Below, in pieces: positions 30,303 through 39,004 of a DNA stretch of 48,588 nt; position 1 is the first letter of the stretch, and each line of letters begins with the position of its first letter. The stretch spans positions 1 to 48,588 of the forward strand of contig CATJWI010000094.1 of assembly GCA_949744075.1 (NCBI GenBank), in the 5' to 3' direction. Source of the DNA: an uncultured Eubacteriales bacterium (GTDB lineage: Bacteria > Bacillota > Clostridia > Oscillospirales > Oscillospiraceae). Both the position numbers and the translations under genes were made by a program. Below the pieces are notes generated by a model. It had not been told where the DNA came from. It saw only the letters and a program-made list of their open reading frames with translations, and did not search any database.

Positions 30303-31760
30303 TCAGTAGTCTTTCATGGCCGCCAGCACCTTCAGGAACCGGGCGTAATCGTCGGCCATGACCTTCACGGAGAAGTGTTCCCGGGGAGAGTGGGGGCTTT
30401 CCACCACCGGGCCCACCCCGGCGGCCTCCGCCCCGGGCATATGCATGAGGAAGATGCCCTGCTCGCAGGTGCCTTGGGCCACATTGGGCTCCATGTCGGC
30501 GTAGATGGGCCCCACCACCTGGGCCACCCGGCCGTTGCCGCAATATTCCCACTGGGGCAGGTCGTGGAGGATGTTGAGGCGCACACCCATCAGTTCACAA
30601 ATGCGCTGGATCTTGTCGAACTGGAAATACTTCTTGGCCGCTAGGGCGGAGCGGATGCATACCACCACCCGGAAGGCCCCTTGGGCCATCTCCACCACGC
30701 CCACATTGACGCAGGACTCATACTTGTGCTCGAAATACTTGTGGAGGGAGCACAGCCCGTCGGGGAGGATGGTCATGAGGGTCAAAAATTTCTCCGTGGT
30801 CCCGTCGTCGCAGGTCTCAGCCGCCGGGGCGTCCCACAGGGTTACCGACAGTTTTACATCGGGATCGGGCACCGCCAGCTCAGAGGAGTAGACCCCCTGC
30901 CACTCCTGTACTGCATTTACTACTGTCTCGGCCCACTCCGCCGGGAAGCTCAGCACACACTGGGCGTCCCGGGCGTAGGCGCAGGCGGTCTCCGCCCCGC
31001 CCACGAAGGAGGCGATGCGGAAGGGAACCTTCTTCTTTTTTTGCAGGTCGGAGAGCACCCGCACCAGCAGAGTGTTGGCGTTGCCCCGCTCGGCAAAGGC
31101 GTTCTTGCCGCTGTGGCCCCCCATAAGCCCGCCGATGGAGAGGGCGGCGGTCACGTCTCCCGGCCGGGCGGGGGTCATGTTCCGGTCCTGGAGCAGTTCC
31201 ATCTCCAGCTCCCCCGCGCCCCCCAGGGACAGGCGGGTGGCGTCGGTGCTGAGGATGATCTTGCTCTTGAGTTTGTCGTAGTGGAGCTTCCAAGCCCCCT
31301 TCATATCGGTCTCCTCATTGGTGGTGAACACCGCCTCCAGGGCCGGGTGGGGAATGTCTTTGGATTCCAGCACCGCCAGGATAAAGGCCATACCCAGGCC
31401 GCAGTCGGCCCCCAGGGTGGTGCCGTTGGCGTGGATGATGTCCCGGTCGGCGTCCAGCATCAGCTCCAGAGGTTCCTTTTCGAAGTCGTGCTCCACCCCG
31501 GGGTCGGTGGCGCAGATCATATCCATGTGGGCGGCCACCATCACCGAGGGGGCCTTCTCGTAGCCCGGGGTGGCGGGCTTGTAGATGATAACGTTGGTGG
31601 TCTCGTCCTGAAAGACCTCCAGCCCCAGGTCCCGGCCAAACTTCACCAGGTAGTCGCTAATGCCCTGGGTGTTGTCCGCCCGACGGCAGGTCACTTGGGA
31701 CAGGTCATAGAAGCACCGCAGCACGCTTTGAGGCTCCAGACCGTTAAATATATAGTCCAT
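30303..31760 (-). CDS. pepD: Aminoacyl-histidine dipeptidase (M20C, PepD-like)
   Basis: VMVAAHMDMICA, GTTLGADCGLGMAFILAVLE, EAVFTTNEETDMKGA, GGLMGGHSGKNAFAERGNA. Confidence 0.88.
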   Translation of the reverse strand: MDYIFNGLEPQSVLRCFYDLSQVTCRRADNTQGISDYLVKFGRDLGLEVFQDETTNVIIYKPATPGYEKAPSVMVAAHMDMICATDPGVEHDFEKEPLELMLDADRDIIHANGTTLGADCGLGMAFILAVLESKDIPHPALEAVFTTNEETDMKGAWKLHYDKLKSKIILSTDATRLSLGGAGELEMELLQDRNMTPARPGDVTAALSIGGLMGGHSGKNAFAERGNANTLLVRVLSDLQKKKKVPFRIASFVGGAETACAYARDAQCVLSFPAEWAETVVNAVQEWQGVYSSELAVPDPDVKLSVTLWDAPAAETCDDGTTEKFLTLMTILPDGLCSLHKYFEHKYESCVNVGVVEMAQGAFRVVVCIRSALAAKKYFQFDKIQRICELMGVRLNILHDLPQWEYCGNGRVAQVVGPIYADMEPNVAQGTCEQGIFLMHMPGAEAAGVGPVVESPHSPREHFSVKVMADDYARFLKVLAAMKDY

Positions 31761-31790
31761 AATAAGACGCTCCTTTTGATGGGATTTTTC

Positions 31791-32209
31791 TTACAGCTTG
31801 CTCTCCAGCAGGGCATAGAAGGAACAGGCGGTGAGGATCTGGTCCACCGGGCAGGTCTCGTCTACGATGTGGCAGCCCGCCTCATCCCCTGCGCCGAAGA
31901 TGATGGTGGGGACCCCCAACTTCCCGGCGGTGACATAGCCGTTGGTAAAGCCGTTGCGGCGGTAGACGATGGGCTCCAACTCCAGCTCCGATACCGCTTT
32001 CCGGGCCGCCTCGATGCGGGGGTGGTCCTCCTCCAGACGCCAGGCCGGCAGCAGGTTTGCAGCACGGCCCCCCGCCCAGTCCAGGTGATGCCGCAAGTGT
32101 CCACGATTTTCCAGGAGACCCCGGGGAACCCTTCGCACAGCCCGTCCAGCTCCCTGAGCTCATGGGCTACTGCCAGGCCCGCCATCAGGGCTTGATGCTC
32201 TTTGTTCAT
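31791..32209 (-). pseudogene. Truncated and frameshifted remnant of a YgeY-like M20 peptidase
   Basis: Frame A ...VDTCGITWTGRGA then frame B ANLLPAWRLEEDHPRIEAARKAV...NGFTNGYVTAGKLGVPTIIFGAGDEAGCHIVDETCPVDQ; frame change near the C-run 32068-32073; only the C-terminal part of an M20 enzyme. Confidence 0.72.
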
Positions 32210-32240
32210 ATGGGGCTTCTCCTTTCGCTTTTGGGGCGGC

Positions 32241-33650
32241 TTACTGCTCTGCGGCGGCGGACTCCTTGACGTACTTGGTGTCGAAGCCCATCAGGGTCAC
32301 CACCAAGAGCACAACGGGGGTCACATAGGCGAAGAAGCTGTAGGGGATGAGCTGGGCGGGGCTGACGCCGATATGGCCGGCGGCCACCACCGAATTCATG
32401 TTCCAGGGCAGCAGGGTGCACATGGCGGTGCAGCCCACCGCCAGAGCCCGGGTCAGGTTCACCTTGTCCAGCCTGGTCCGGTCATAGACAGGGGCCATGA
32501 TGTTGCCGGCGAAGACATAGGCAAAGTTGGAGGAGGCGCCGATGGCGTTGCCCAGCACGGACATGAACACCGTGGCCAGGATGACGCTGAGCTTGGAATG
32601 AAGCCGCTGGGTCAGGGGCTCCACCAGGGCGTCGATGATGCCGGCGGCGTTGAGGATGCCGAACAGGCCGAAGGCGAAGAGGAACAGGATGCCCGTGCTG
32701 GCCATGCTGGTGATGCCGCCCCGGTTGAGCAGGGTGTCCACCATATCCATGCCGGAGTCAATGGAGTAGCCACCCCAGAAGTAGGAGATCACGTCGGGGA
32801 TGCTCTTGCCCTCCGCCAGGCAGGCGATGACGCCGCCGGCGAAGGCGCCGGTGAGCAGGGAGGGGATGGAGGCCTTCTTCATGGCCAGCATGCCGAAGAC
32901 GATGACCATGGGCAGCACCGCCACGACGCCCATATGGAAGTTGCTCTCCAGAGTCTGGCTGATGCCGTTGACCACGGTGTAGTCTACCGTTCCGTTGCTG
33001 TTGAGCATCAGGCCCATAATAAGGTAGAGCACGGCGCAGATGATGCCCGAGGGGACGGTGACCTTGGCCTGGTGCTTGATGCCCACGAACAGGTCCACCC
33101 CGGTGACGCCGGAGCAGAGGTTGGGGCCGTCGGACAGGGGGGAGATGGTGTCCCCGAAGAAGGCGCCGGAGCAAATGGCACCGGCGGTGATGAGGGGGTC
33201 AATGCCCATACCCATCCCGATGCCCGCCAGGGCAAGGCCCGCGGTGCCGCAGGTGCCCCAGGAGGTGCCGGTGACCATGGAGCACATGACGCACAGCAGG
33301 AAGGCGGCCACCAGGAAGAAGGAGGGGGAAATGAACTTGATGCCCAGATTAATAATGAGGGGCACGGTGCCGGCGGCGTTCCAGGTGCCCACCAGGCCGC
33401 CGTTGATCAGCAGGATCAGAATGGGGACAATGGCCCGGGTGCAGGACTGGACCACGCCGTTTTGAAGGTCCTTGTAGGACACACCCAGCCGCAGGCACAG
33501 GGGCAGGGCCACCAGCCAGCTCAGCAGGAAAAGGGGGTGGATCTTGGACCCCCAGGCCAGGGCGGGTACCATGATAACACTGAATACAGCGATCACAGTG
33601 AACAGGGCATACCCAAAGGAAGGCTTTTTTGCAATTTTTTGCTCATTCAT
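32241..33650 (-). CDS. NhaC family Na+/H+ antiporter (or related exchanger)
   Basis: Polytopic; TGTSWGTCGTAG, GDTISPLSD; start MNEQKIAKKPSF with RBS aggag rather than the track start at 33854. Confidence 0.85.
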   Translation of the reverse strand: MNEQKIAKKPSFGYALFTVIAVFSVIMVPALAWGSKIHPLFLLSWLVALPLCLRLGVSYKDLQNGVVQSCTRAIVPILILLINGGLVGTWNAAGTVPLIINLGIKFISPSFFLVAAFLLCVMCSMVTGTSWGTCGTAGLALAGIGMGMGIDPLITAGAICSGAFFGDTISPLSDGPNLCSGVTGVDLFVGIKHQAKVTVPSGIICAVLYLIMGLMLNSNGTVDYTVVNGISQTLESNFHMGVVAVLPMVIVFGMLAMKKASIPSLLTGAFAGGVIACLAEGKSIPDVISYFWGGYSIDSGMDMVDTLLNRGGITSMASTGILFLFAFGLFGILNAAGIIDALVEPLTQRLHSKLSVILATVFMSVLGNAIGASSNFAYVFAGNIMAPVYDRTRLDKVNLTRALAVGCTAMCTLLPWNMNSVVAAGHIGVSPAQLIPYSFFAYVTPVVLLVVTLMGFDTKYVKESAAAEQ

Positions 33651-33730
33651 CGTCATTTTCTCCTCTATTCTCAAATTTTTGGCGGGTGGTGTAAGAAAAA
33701 ATTGCGGTATCCGCCACTGCCTATCAATAG

Positions 33731-33747
33731 AGCAATGGGGATGCCAA
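33731..33747 (-). promoter_or_regulatory. Sigma54 promoter of the nhaC operon
   Basis: Minus strand TTGGCATCCCCATTGCT (TGGCAT-N5-TTGCT). Confidence 0.75.
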
Positions 33748-33847
33748 AGAGGAAATGCGTTTGTTTTTTTCTTCCCGATTTTCTCAAACCAAGTTTCCTC
33801 AATGGTTTGCCCGGTGTGGGGGATTTTTGCGCGAATAAGCACGTGAA

Positions 33848-33879
33848 ATCTCAAAATAATAAAATTCTCATTTTGAGAT
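33848..33879. promoter_or_regulatory. Palindrome, candidate sigma54 activator site
   Basis: atctcaaaat-N12-attttgagat. Confidence 0.65.
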
Positions 33880-33934
33880 CACAGGTGTTTATTTTGATAT
33901 CCGGTCAAGGGAGGATTGAGGGAGGAAACATGAC

Positions 33935-33969
33935 GTTGTAAAAATGCATCAAAAAGGTAAATTTACAAC
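33935..33969. promoter_or_regulatory. Candidate activator site upstream of the gntP operon
   Basis: gttgtaaa-N19-tttacaac, centred about 143 nt upstream of the predicted sigma54 start site. Confidence 0.45.
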
Positions 33970-34067
33970 AAAACGATTTGGGAAGAGGAGTGGGAAAACG
34001 GAGGGGATAGTGGGTAAACAGACTGGGGCGGAATGGGTGTATGGTTTTTGAAGAGGGACTTTCCGTT

Positions 34068-34084
34068 TTGGCACAGGGTATGCG
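34068..34084 (+). promoter_or_regulatory. Sigma54 promoter of the gntP/maoC/caiB-like/acd operon
   Basis: TTGGCACAGGGTATGCG (GG and GC at correct spacing). Confidence 0.72.
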
Positions 34085-34191
34085 TATAGTCTAAAGCAGG
34101 AATCAAAGACAGCTGTCAAAAAAGGAGCGGAGAGGGAAAGTGAGATTCCGGGCAGAGACAACCTGTTGGAAAGAAAAAGGAGGTTTATAAC

Positions 34192-35502
34192 ATGTACGAT
34201 ATTCTGGTTCTGATCATCGCGCTGGTCCTGTTTACCGTTCTGGCCTTCCTGCGGGTGGGCGCCATGCCCCTGGCCGCAACGGTGGCCCTCATTACCTGCA
34301 TCCTGGCCCGGCTGCCCATTCTGGAGACCATTCTGGGCCCCTTCATGGCCTCGGCGGCCAACTATGTGCAGAACTACTGCTTTGTGTTCTTCCTGGGGGC
34401 AGTGTTCTCCGCCCTCTATGAGCGATCCAAGGGCGCCAAGTCCATCGCCCTGTTTTTGAGCAAGGTCACCCACGGCAAGCACGTGGCCGCCCTTATCTTT
34501 ACTGTCACCGCCATTCTGACCTACGGCGGTATCAGCGGCTTCGTCATCTACTTCGTCATGTACCCCATCTGCCTGCAGATGTTCCAAAAGAACAACCTCT
34601 CCCGCATCCTCATCCCCGGCGCCATCACCGCCGGGTGCTGGACGGTGTCCATGGTGGCTCCCGGCTCCCCCTCGGTGCAGAACGTGGTGGCCATGAACAA
34701 CCTAGGCACTCCTTCTACCGCCGCCCTGGTCCCCGGCGTCATCACCATCGTGGTGGAGTACATCCTCATCGTGGCCTGGTTCGAGTACCGGACCAAGAAG
34801 CTCCAGAAGATGGGCAAGGGCTTCGACGACCCCACACTGCCTCCTCTGCCCGAGTCGGAGAAGGACTTCTCCGAGGACCCCGACGAGGTCCGGCCCAGCG
34901 CCATTATCTCCTTTATCCCCATTGCGGTCATCCTTATTCTTTTCAACGGCTTCCATCTGAAGGTAGAGGCCGCCGTCTTCTTCGGCATCCTCACCGCCTG
35001 CGTTCTCTTTAAGCCTTTCCTGCCTACTTACCGGGATTACATCGACCTGTTCAACCAGGGCGGCACTAACGCCATCAACGCCCTGCTGAACACCGCCATC
35101 GTGGTGGGCTTCGGCGGCGTGGCCCAGCAGACCATCGGTTTCCAGAAGATCGTAGACGGGGTGTTGCAGATGAACATCTCCCCCCTGGTCTTTGTGGCCA
35201 TCGCCGTTGCCGTGTGCGCCGGCATGTGCGGCTCCGCTTCCGGCGGCATGGGCATCGCCTTCAACGCTCTGAAGGACACCTTTGTGGCCCTGGGAGTCAA
35301 CCTGGAATATGTCCACCGGATCTCCGCCATCGCCGCCGGTACCCTGGACACCCTGCCCCACCAGGGCGGCCAGATCACCATTTTCGCCATCACCCATATG
35401 AACCACAAGACGGCCTACTGGGATATCTGCGTCACCCAGCTCATCATTCCCCTCATTACCGTCTTTGCCGTCACCATCCCCCTGTGCTCTCTGGGGCTGT
35501 AA
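34192..35502 (+). CDS. GntP family permease (carboxylate/hydroxy acid transporter)
   Basis: Polytopic 436 aa; LTYGGISGFVIYFVMYPI, GSASGGMGIAFNALKD, DTLPHQGG. Confidence 0.8.
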   Translation: MYDILVLIIALVLFTVLAFLRVGAMPLAATVALITCILARLPILETILGPFMASAANYVQNYCFVFFLGAVFSALYERSKGAKSIALFLSKVTHGKHVAALIFTVTAILTYGGISGFVIYFVMYPICLQMFQKNNLSRILIPGAITAGCWTVSMVAPGSPSVQNVVAMNNLGTPSTAALVPGVITIVVEYILIVAWFEYRTKKLQKMGKGFDDPTLPPLPESEKDFSEDPDEVRPSAIISFIPIAVILILFNGFHLKVEAAVFFGILTACVLFKPFLPTYRDYIDLFNQGGTNAINALLNTAIVVGFGGVAQQTIGFQKIVDGVLQMNISPLVFVAIAVAVCAGMCGSASGGMGIAFNALKDTFVALGVNLEYVHRISAIAAGTLDTLPHQGGQITIFAITHMNHKTAYWDICVTQLIIPLITVFAVTIPLCSLGL

Positions 35503-35532
35503 AACCGTTTTTCAAAGAAAGGATGAAATGAT

Positions 35533-36417
35533 ATGGAGAAGTTGAATTTGACCGAACTCCTGGTGGGCCAAAAGATGGAGCCCCGCTACATGGAGTACAA
35601 CTGGCGGGACATCGCCCTCTACGCCCTGGCGGTGGGCGCCAAGCGGGAGGACCTGGACTACGTCTACGAGAAGGGCCTGAAGGCCATCCCCACCTACGCC
35701 ACCATCCCCTACTGGGGCACGGTGAACGTCCGGCCCTACCAGTGGATGCCCCTGCCCGCCTCCATGCTGGCCAACGACATCATCAAGCCAACCATCTCCT
35801 ATCTGAACATGGACCACGAGGTCATCATTCACCGGCCCATCGATCCCATCAAGGGCACCTTCCAGTGGCAGGACGAGATCACCGACGTCTACGACCGGGG
35901 CGAGGGCAAGGGCGCCGTGGTCAAGAGCAAGGTACTGGTCCGGGACGAGGCGGGCAATGCCGTGGCCACCAACTACTCCACCACCTTCTTCCACGAGGCC
36001 GGCGGCTTCGGTGGTCCTCCCATGCCCAAGAGCGACGTGGTCATCCCCGACCGGGAGCCCGACTTTGAGGTGGACGACTACATCAGCCCCATCCAGAACC
36101 TGCTCTACCGCCTCACCGGCGACACCAACCTGGTCCATGTGGACCCGGCCTATGCCCAGAAGATGGGTTTTGAGACCTCCTTCATGCAGGGGCTGTGCTC
36201 CTTTGGTTTCTCCTGCCGCATGGCCATCGGAGCCCTGATTCCCGGCCAGCCCGAGCGGATGACACGGATGGCTGCCCAGATGAGCTCAGTGCTCTTCCCC
36301 GACACCCCGGTGCGGCTGCGCCTGTGGAAGCTGGAGGAGGGGAAGGCCCTGTTCCAGTTCGTGAACCTTACCACCGGGAAGCCCGTCCTCAACCGGGGCG
36401 TCTTTGAGTGGAAGTAA
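35533..36417 (+). CDS. MaoC family (hotdog) dehydratase/enoyl-CoA hydratase 2-like
   Basis: Double hotdog architecture; DTNLVHVDPAYAQKMGFETSFMQGLCSFG. Confidence 0.85.
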   Translation: MEKLNLTELLVGQKMEPRYMEYNWRDIALYALAVGAKREDLDYVYEKGLKAIPTYATIPYWGTVNVRPYQWMPLPASMLANDIIKPTISYLNMDHEVIIHRPIDPIKGTFQWQDEITDVYDRGEGKGAVVKSKVLVRDEAGNAVATNYSTTFFHEAGGFGGPPMPKSDVVIPDREPDFEVDDYISPIQNLLYRLTGDTNLVHVDPAYAQKMGFETSFMQGLCSFGFSCRMAIGALIPGQPERMTRMAAQMSSVLFPDTPVRLRLWKLEEGKALFQFVNLTTGKPVLNRGVFEWK

Positions 36418-36460
36418 GAGCGTTCTATTTTTGATACTACCCCATCTCCCAATAGAGCTG

Positions 36461-36494
36461 TTTTCAGGCGGCGGGGAGACCCGCCGCCTGAAAA
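36461..36494. other. Intercistronic perfect hairpin without T-tract
   Basis: ttttcaggcggcggg-gaga-cccgccgcctgaaaa, 15-bp perfect arms. Confidence 0.75.
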
Positions 36495-36530
36495 CCGGCC
36501 ACCTCACATGAAGAAAGGAGCTATCCCATT

Positions 36531-37769
36531 ATGTTCAAACCCCTGGAAGGCGTGAAGGTCGTAGACCTGACCTATTTCGTAGCCGGACCCGGCACCGCCA
36601 AGATCCTGGCGGACTGGGGCGCTGACGTCATCAAGGTGGAGCCCTCCTTCGGCGACCCCGCCCGGAGCACCGGCGCCACTATGTCCTGCCCCATCCAGAA
36701 GGACTGCAATCCCTTCTACACCGCTTACAACGCCAACAAGCGGGGCATTTCCCTGAACCTGAAGACCGAGGAGGGCAAGGCGGTGCTGGATAAAATTTTG
36801 GAGGGGGCCGACGTGTTTCTCTCCAGCTACCGCACCGGAGCCTTGAAGCGGCTGGGGTTGGACTACGCCTCGGTCCACGCCAAGCACCCCCACATTATCT
36901 GGGCTCAGATCAACGGCTTCGGCGATTTCGGCCCCGCCAAGGACAATGCCGGCTTTGATACCGTGGCCTTCTGGGCCCGGTCCGGGGCCATGATCGACAT
37001 CACCGAGAAGAACACCAGCCCGGTGAATCCCCTCATTGCCTTTGGTGACGCCACCACCTCCTGTTCCCTGGCCGGGGGCATCTCCGCCGCCCTCTACCAG
37101 AAGTCCAAGACCGGCCGGGGCTGCAAGGTCATGGTCTCCCTCTTCGCCCAGGCCATCTGGACCGAGAGCGCCGGCATGGTATCCACCCAGTACGGCGACG
37201 AGTACCCCAAGTCCCGGCTGAATCCCGGCTCCCCCGTGATGGATACCTTCCAGAGCTCCGACGGTATCTGGTTCTATATGAGTATCCTGGAGCCTGACCG
37301 GTATAACTCCGCCCTTCTCAAGGAGCTGGGCCGGGAGGACCTGCTGGGCGATGAGCGGTACTGCACCGCCGTTGGCTCCAAGGCCAACAGCGCCATGGTG
37401 GTGGAGACTCTCAGCAAGGAGTTTGCCAAGCACACCATGGTGGAGATCGAGGGCATGTTTGCCCGGGCGGACATCGCCTACGACCGGGTCCAGCATATCA
37501 AGGAGGTGTTGGACGATCCCCAGGCGTTGGAGAACATGTACATCGTCCCTGTGAAGAACACCGACGGCTCGGTGACCAAGCAGCCTATGACCCCCATCCG
37601 CTTCTGCCTGGAGGAGCCCAAGACCGTGAAGGACATCGCCCCCACCGTGGACCGGCAGGCTCCCCTGGTGGGCGAGCACTCGGTGGAGATCCTGAAAGAG
37701 GTGGGCTACTCCCAGGCCGAGATCGACAAGCTGCTGGCCGACAAGGTGGTCACTGTGGACAGCCTGTGA
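36531..37769 (+). CDS. Family III CoA-transferase (CaiB/BaiF)
   Basis: PLEGVKVVDLTYFVAGPGTAKILADWGADVIKVE. Confidence 0.9.
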   Translation: MFKPLEGVKVVDLTYFVAGPGTAKILADWGADVIKVEPSFGDPARSTGATMSCPIQKDCNPFYTAYNANKRGISLNLKTEEGKAVLDKILEGADVFLSSYRTGALKRLGLDYASVHAKHPHIIWAQINGFGDFGPAKDNAGFDTVAFWARSGAMIDITEKNTSPVNPLIAFGDATTSCSLAGGISAALYQKSKTGRGCKVMVSLFAQAIWTESAGMVSTQYGDEYPKSRLNPGSPVMDTFQSSDGIWFYMSILEPDRYNSALLKELGREDLLGDERYCTAVGSKANSAMVVETLSKEFAKHTMVEIEGMFARADIAYDRVQHIKEVLDDPQALENMYIVPVKNTDGSVTKQPMTPIRFCLEEPKTVKDIAPTVDRQAPLVGEHSVEILKEVGYSQAEIDKLLADKVVTVDSL

Positions 37770-37800
37770 TATTATTTTAATGAAAAAGGAGATAGGACCC

Positions 37801-38949
37801 ATGGATTTCAAGTTTACCGAGGACCAACTGTCCCTCCAGGAGATGGCCCGGGAGTTTGCTGAGAAGGAGATCGCCCCTAAGGCGGCGGAGCTGGACGAGG
37901 TCAGCAAGCACCCGGCGGACCTCTTCGCCAAGATGGCCGAGCTGGGCTTCACCGGCCTGTGCACCCCCGAGGAGTATGGCGGCGCCGGCGGCGGGGACAT
38001 TGAGAAGGCCATCGTCATTGAGGAATTCGCCCGGAAGGATCCGGCGGTGGCCGGAGTTTACGCCATCCACTTCGGCACCGCCGCCTTCCTCAACAACTGG
38101 GGCAGCGAGGAGCTGAAGAGGGAGTACCTGCCCAAGCTGGCCAACGGGGCCCTGGGGGCCTTCGCCATGACCGAGCCCGGGGCGGGCTCCGACGCCAGCG
38201 CCATGCGCACCACCGCCATTTTGGATGAGACCGCCGGGGAATACGTTATCAACGGCTCCAAGTGCTTCATCACCGGTGGCAGCCAGGCCGACTACATCGC
38301 CCTTATCGCCCTGACCCAGCCCGAGCTGGGGGTGAAGGGAATGTCCGCCATCCTCATCGACACCGCCAAGGTGAAGGGCAAGGGCTTCACCATCGGCAAG
38401 ATCGAGCACAAGATGGGCCTCCACGCCTCGGAGACCGCCGAGCTCATCTTTGAGGACTGCCGGGTGCCCAAGGAGAATCTCATTGGCGTGGAGGGTAAGG
38501 GCTTCAACTACGCCATGACCATCCTGGACGGCTCCCGCATCGCTTGCGGCGCCCAGTGCGTGGGCCTGGCCGAGGGGGCCATCGAGCTGGCGGTGAAGTA
38601 TTCCAAGGAGCGGGTGCAGTTTGGCAAGCCCATCTCTGCCAACCAGGGCATCCAGTGGTACCTGGCTGATATGGCTACCCGCACCGAGGCGGCCAAGTGG
38701 ATGACCTACCACGCCGCCTACCTGAAGGCCAGCGGCCAGAAGCACTCCAAGGAGGCGGCCATGGCCAAACTCTTCGGCTCGGAGACCGCCCGGTTCGTGG
38801 CCAACCTGGCCATGCAGATCCACGGCGGCTACGGCTACATGGAGGAGTACCCCATGGCCAAGCTCTACCGGGACGCCAAGATCCTGGAGATCTGGATCGG
38901 CACCTCTGAGGTCCAGAAGATGGTGATCTCCCGGGCCGTTATGGGATAA
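37801..38949 (+). CDS. Acyl-CoA dehydrogenase
   Basis: FAMTEPGAGSDAS, MQIHGGYGYMEEYPMAKLYRDAKI; RBS aaaaggag upstream of ATG 37801. Confidence 0.93.
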   Translation: MDFKFTEDQLSLQEMAREFAEKEIAPKAAELDEVSKHPADLFAKMAELGFTGLCTPEEYGGAGGGDIEKAIVIEEFARKDPAVAGVYAIHFGTAAFLNNWGSEELKREYLPKLANGALGAFAMTEPGAGSDASAMRTTAILDETAGEYVINGSKCFITGGSQADYIALIALTQPELGVKGMSAILIDTAKVKGKGFTIGKIEHKMGLHASETAELIFEDCRVPKENLIGVEGKGFNYAMTILDGSRIACGAQCVGLAEGAIELAVKYSKERVQFGKPISANQGIQWYLADMATRTEAAKWMTYHAAYLKASGQKHSKEAAMAKLFGSETARFVANLAMQIHGGYGYMEEYPMAKLYRDAKILEIWIGTSEVQKMVISRAVMG

Positions 38950-38956
38950 AAAAAGA

Positions 38957-39003
38957 AAAAACAGGAGGGAGACGTCCTTGGACGTCTCCCTCCTGTTTTT
39001 TTG
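38957..39003. terminator. Bidirectional terminator
   Basis: aaaaacaggagggagacgtccttggacgtctccctcctgttttttt. Confidence 0.88.
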
Positions 39004-39004
39004 C

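Noticed and set aside
33650-33854. Upstream extension of the NhaC ORF to 33854
   Set aside because: Extension is not membrane-protein-like, contains the sigma54 promoter, and a good RBS precedes ATG 33650
32202-33941. 579-aa plus-strand ORF opposite NhaC
   Set aside because: Shadow ORF rich in G/H/Q/D; the NhaC frame has proper transmembrane segments and a promoter
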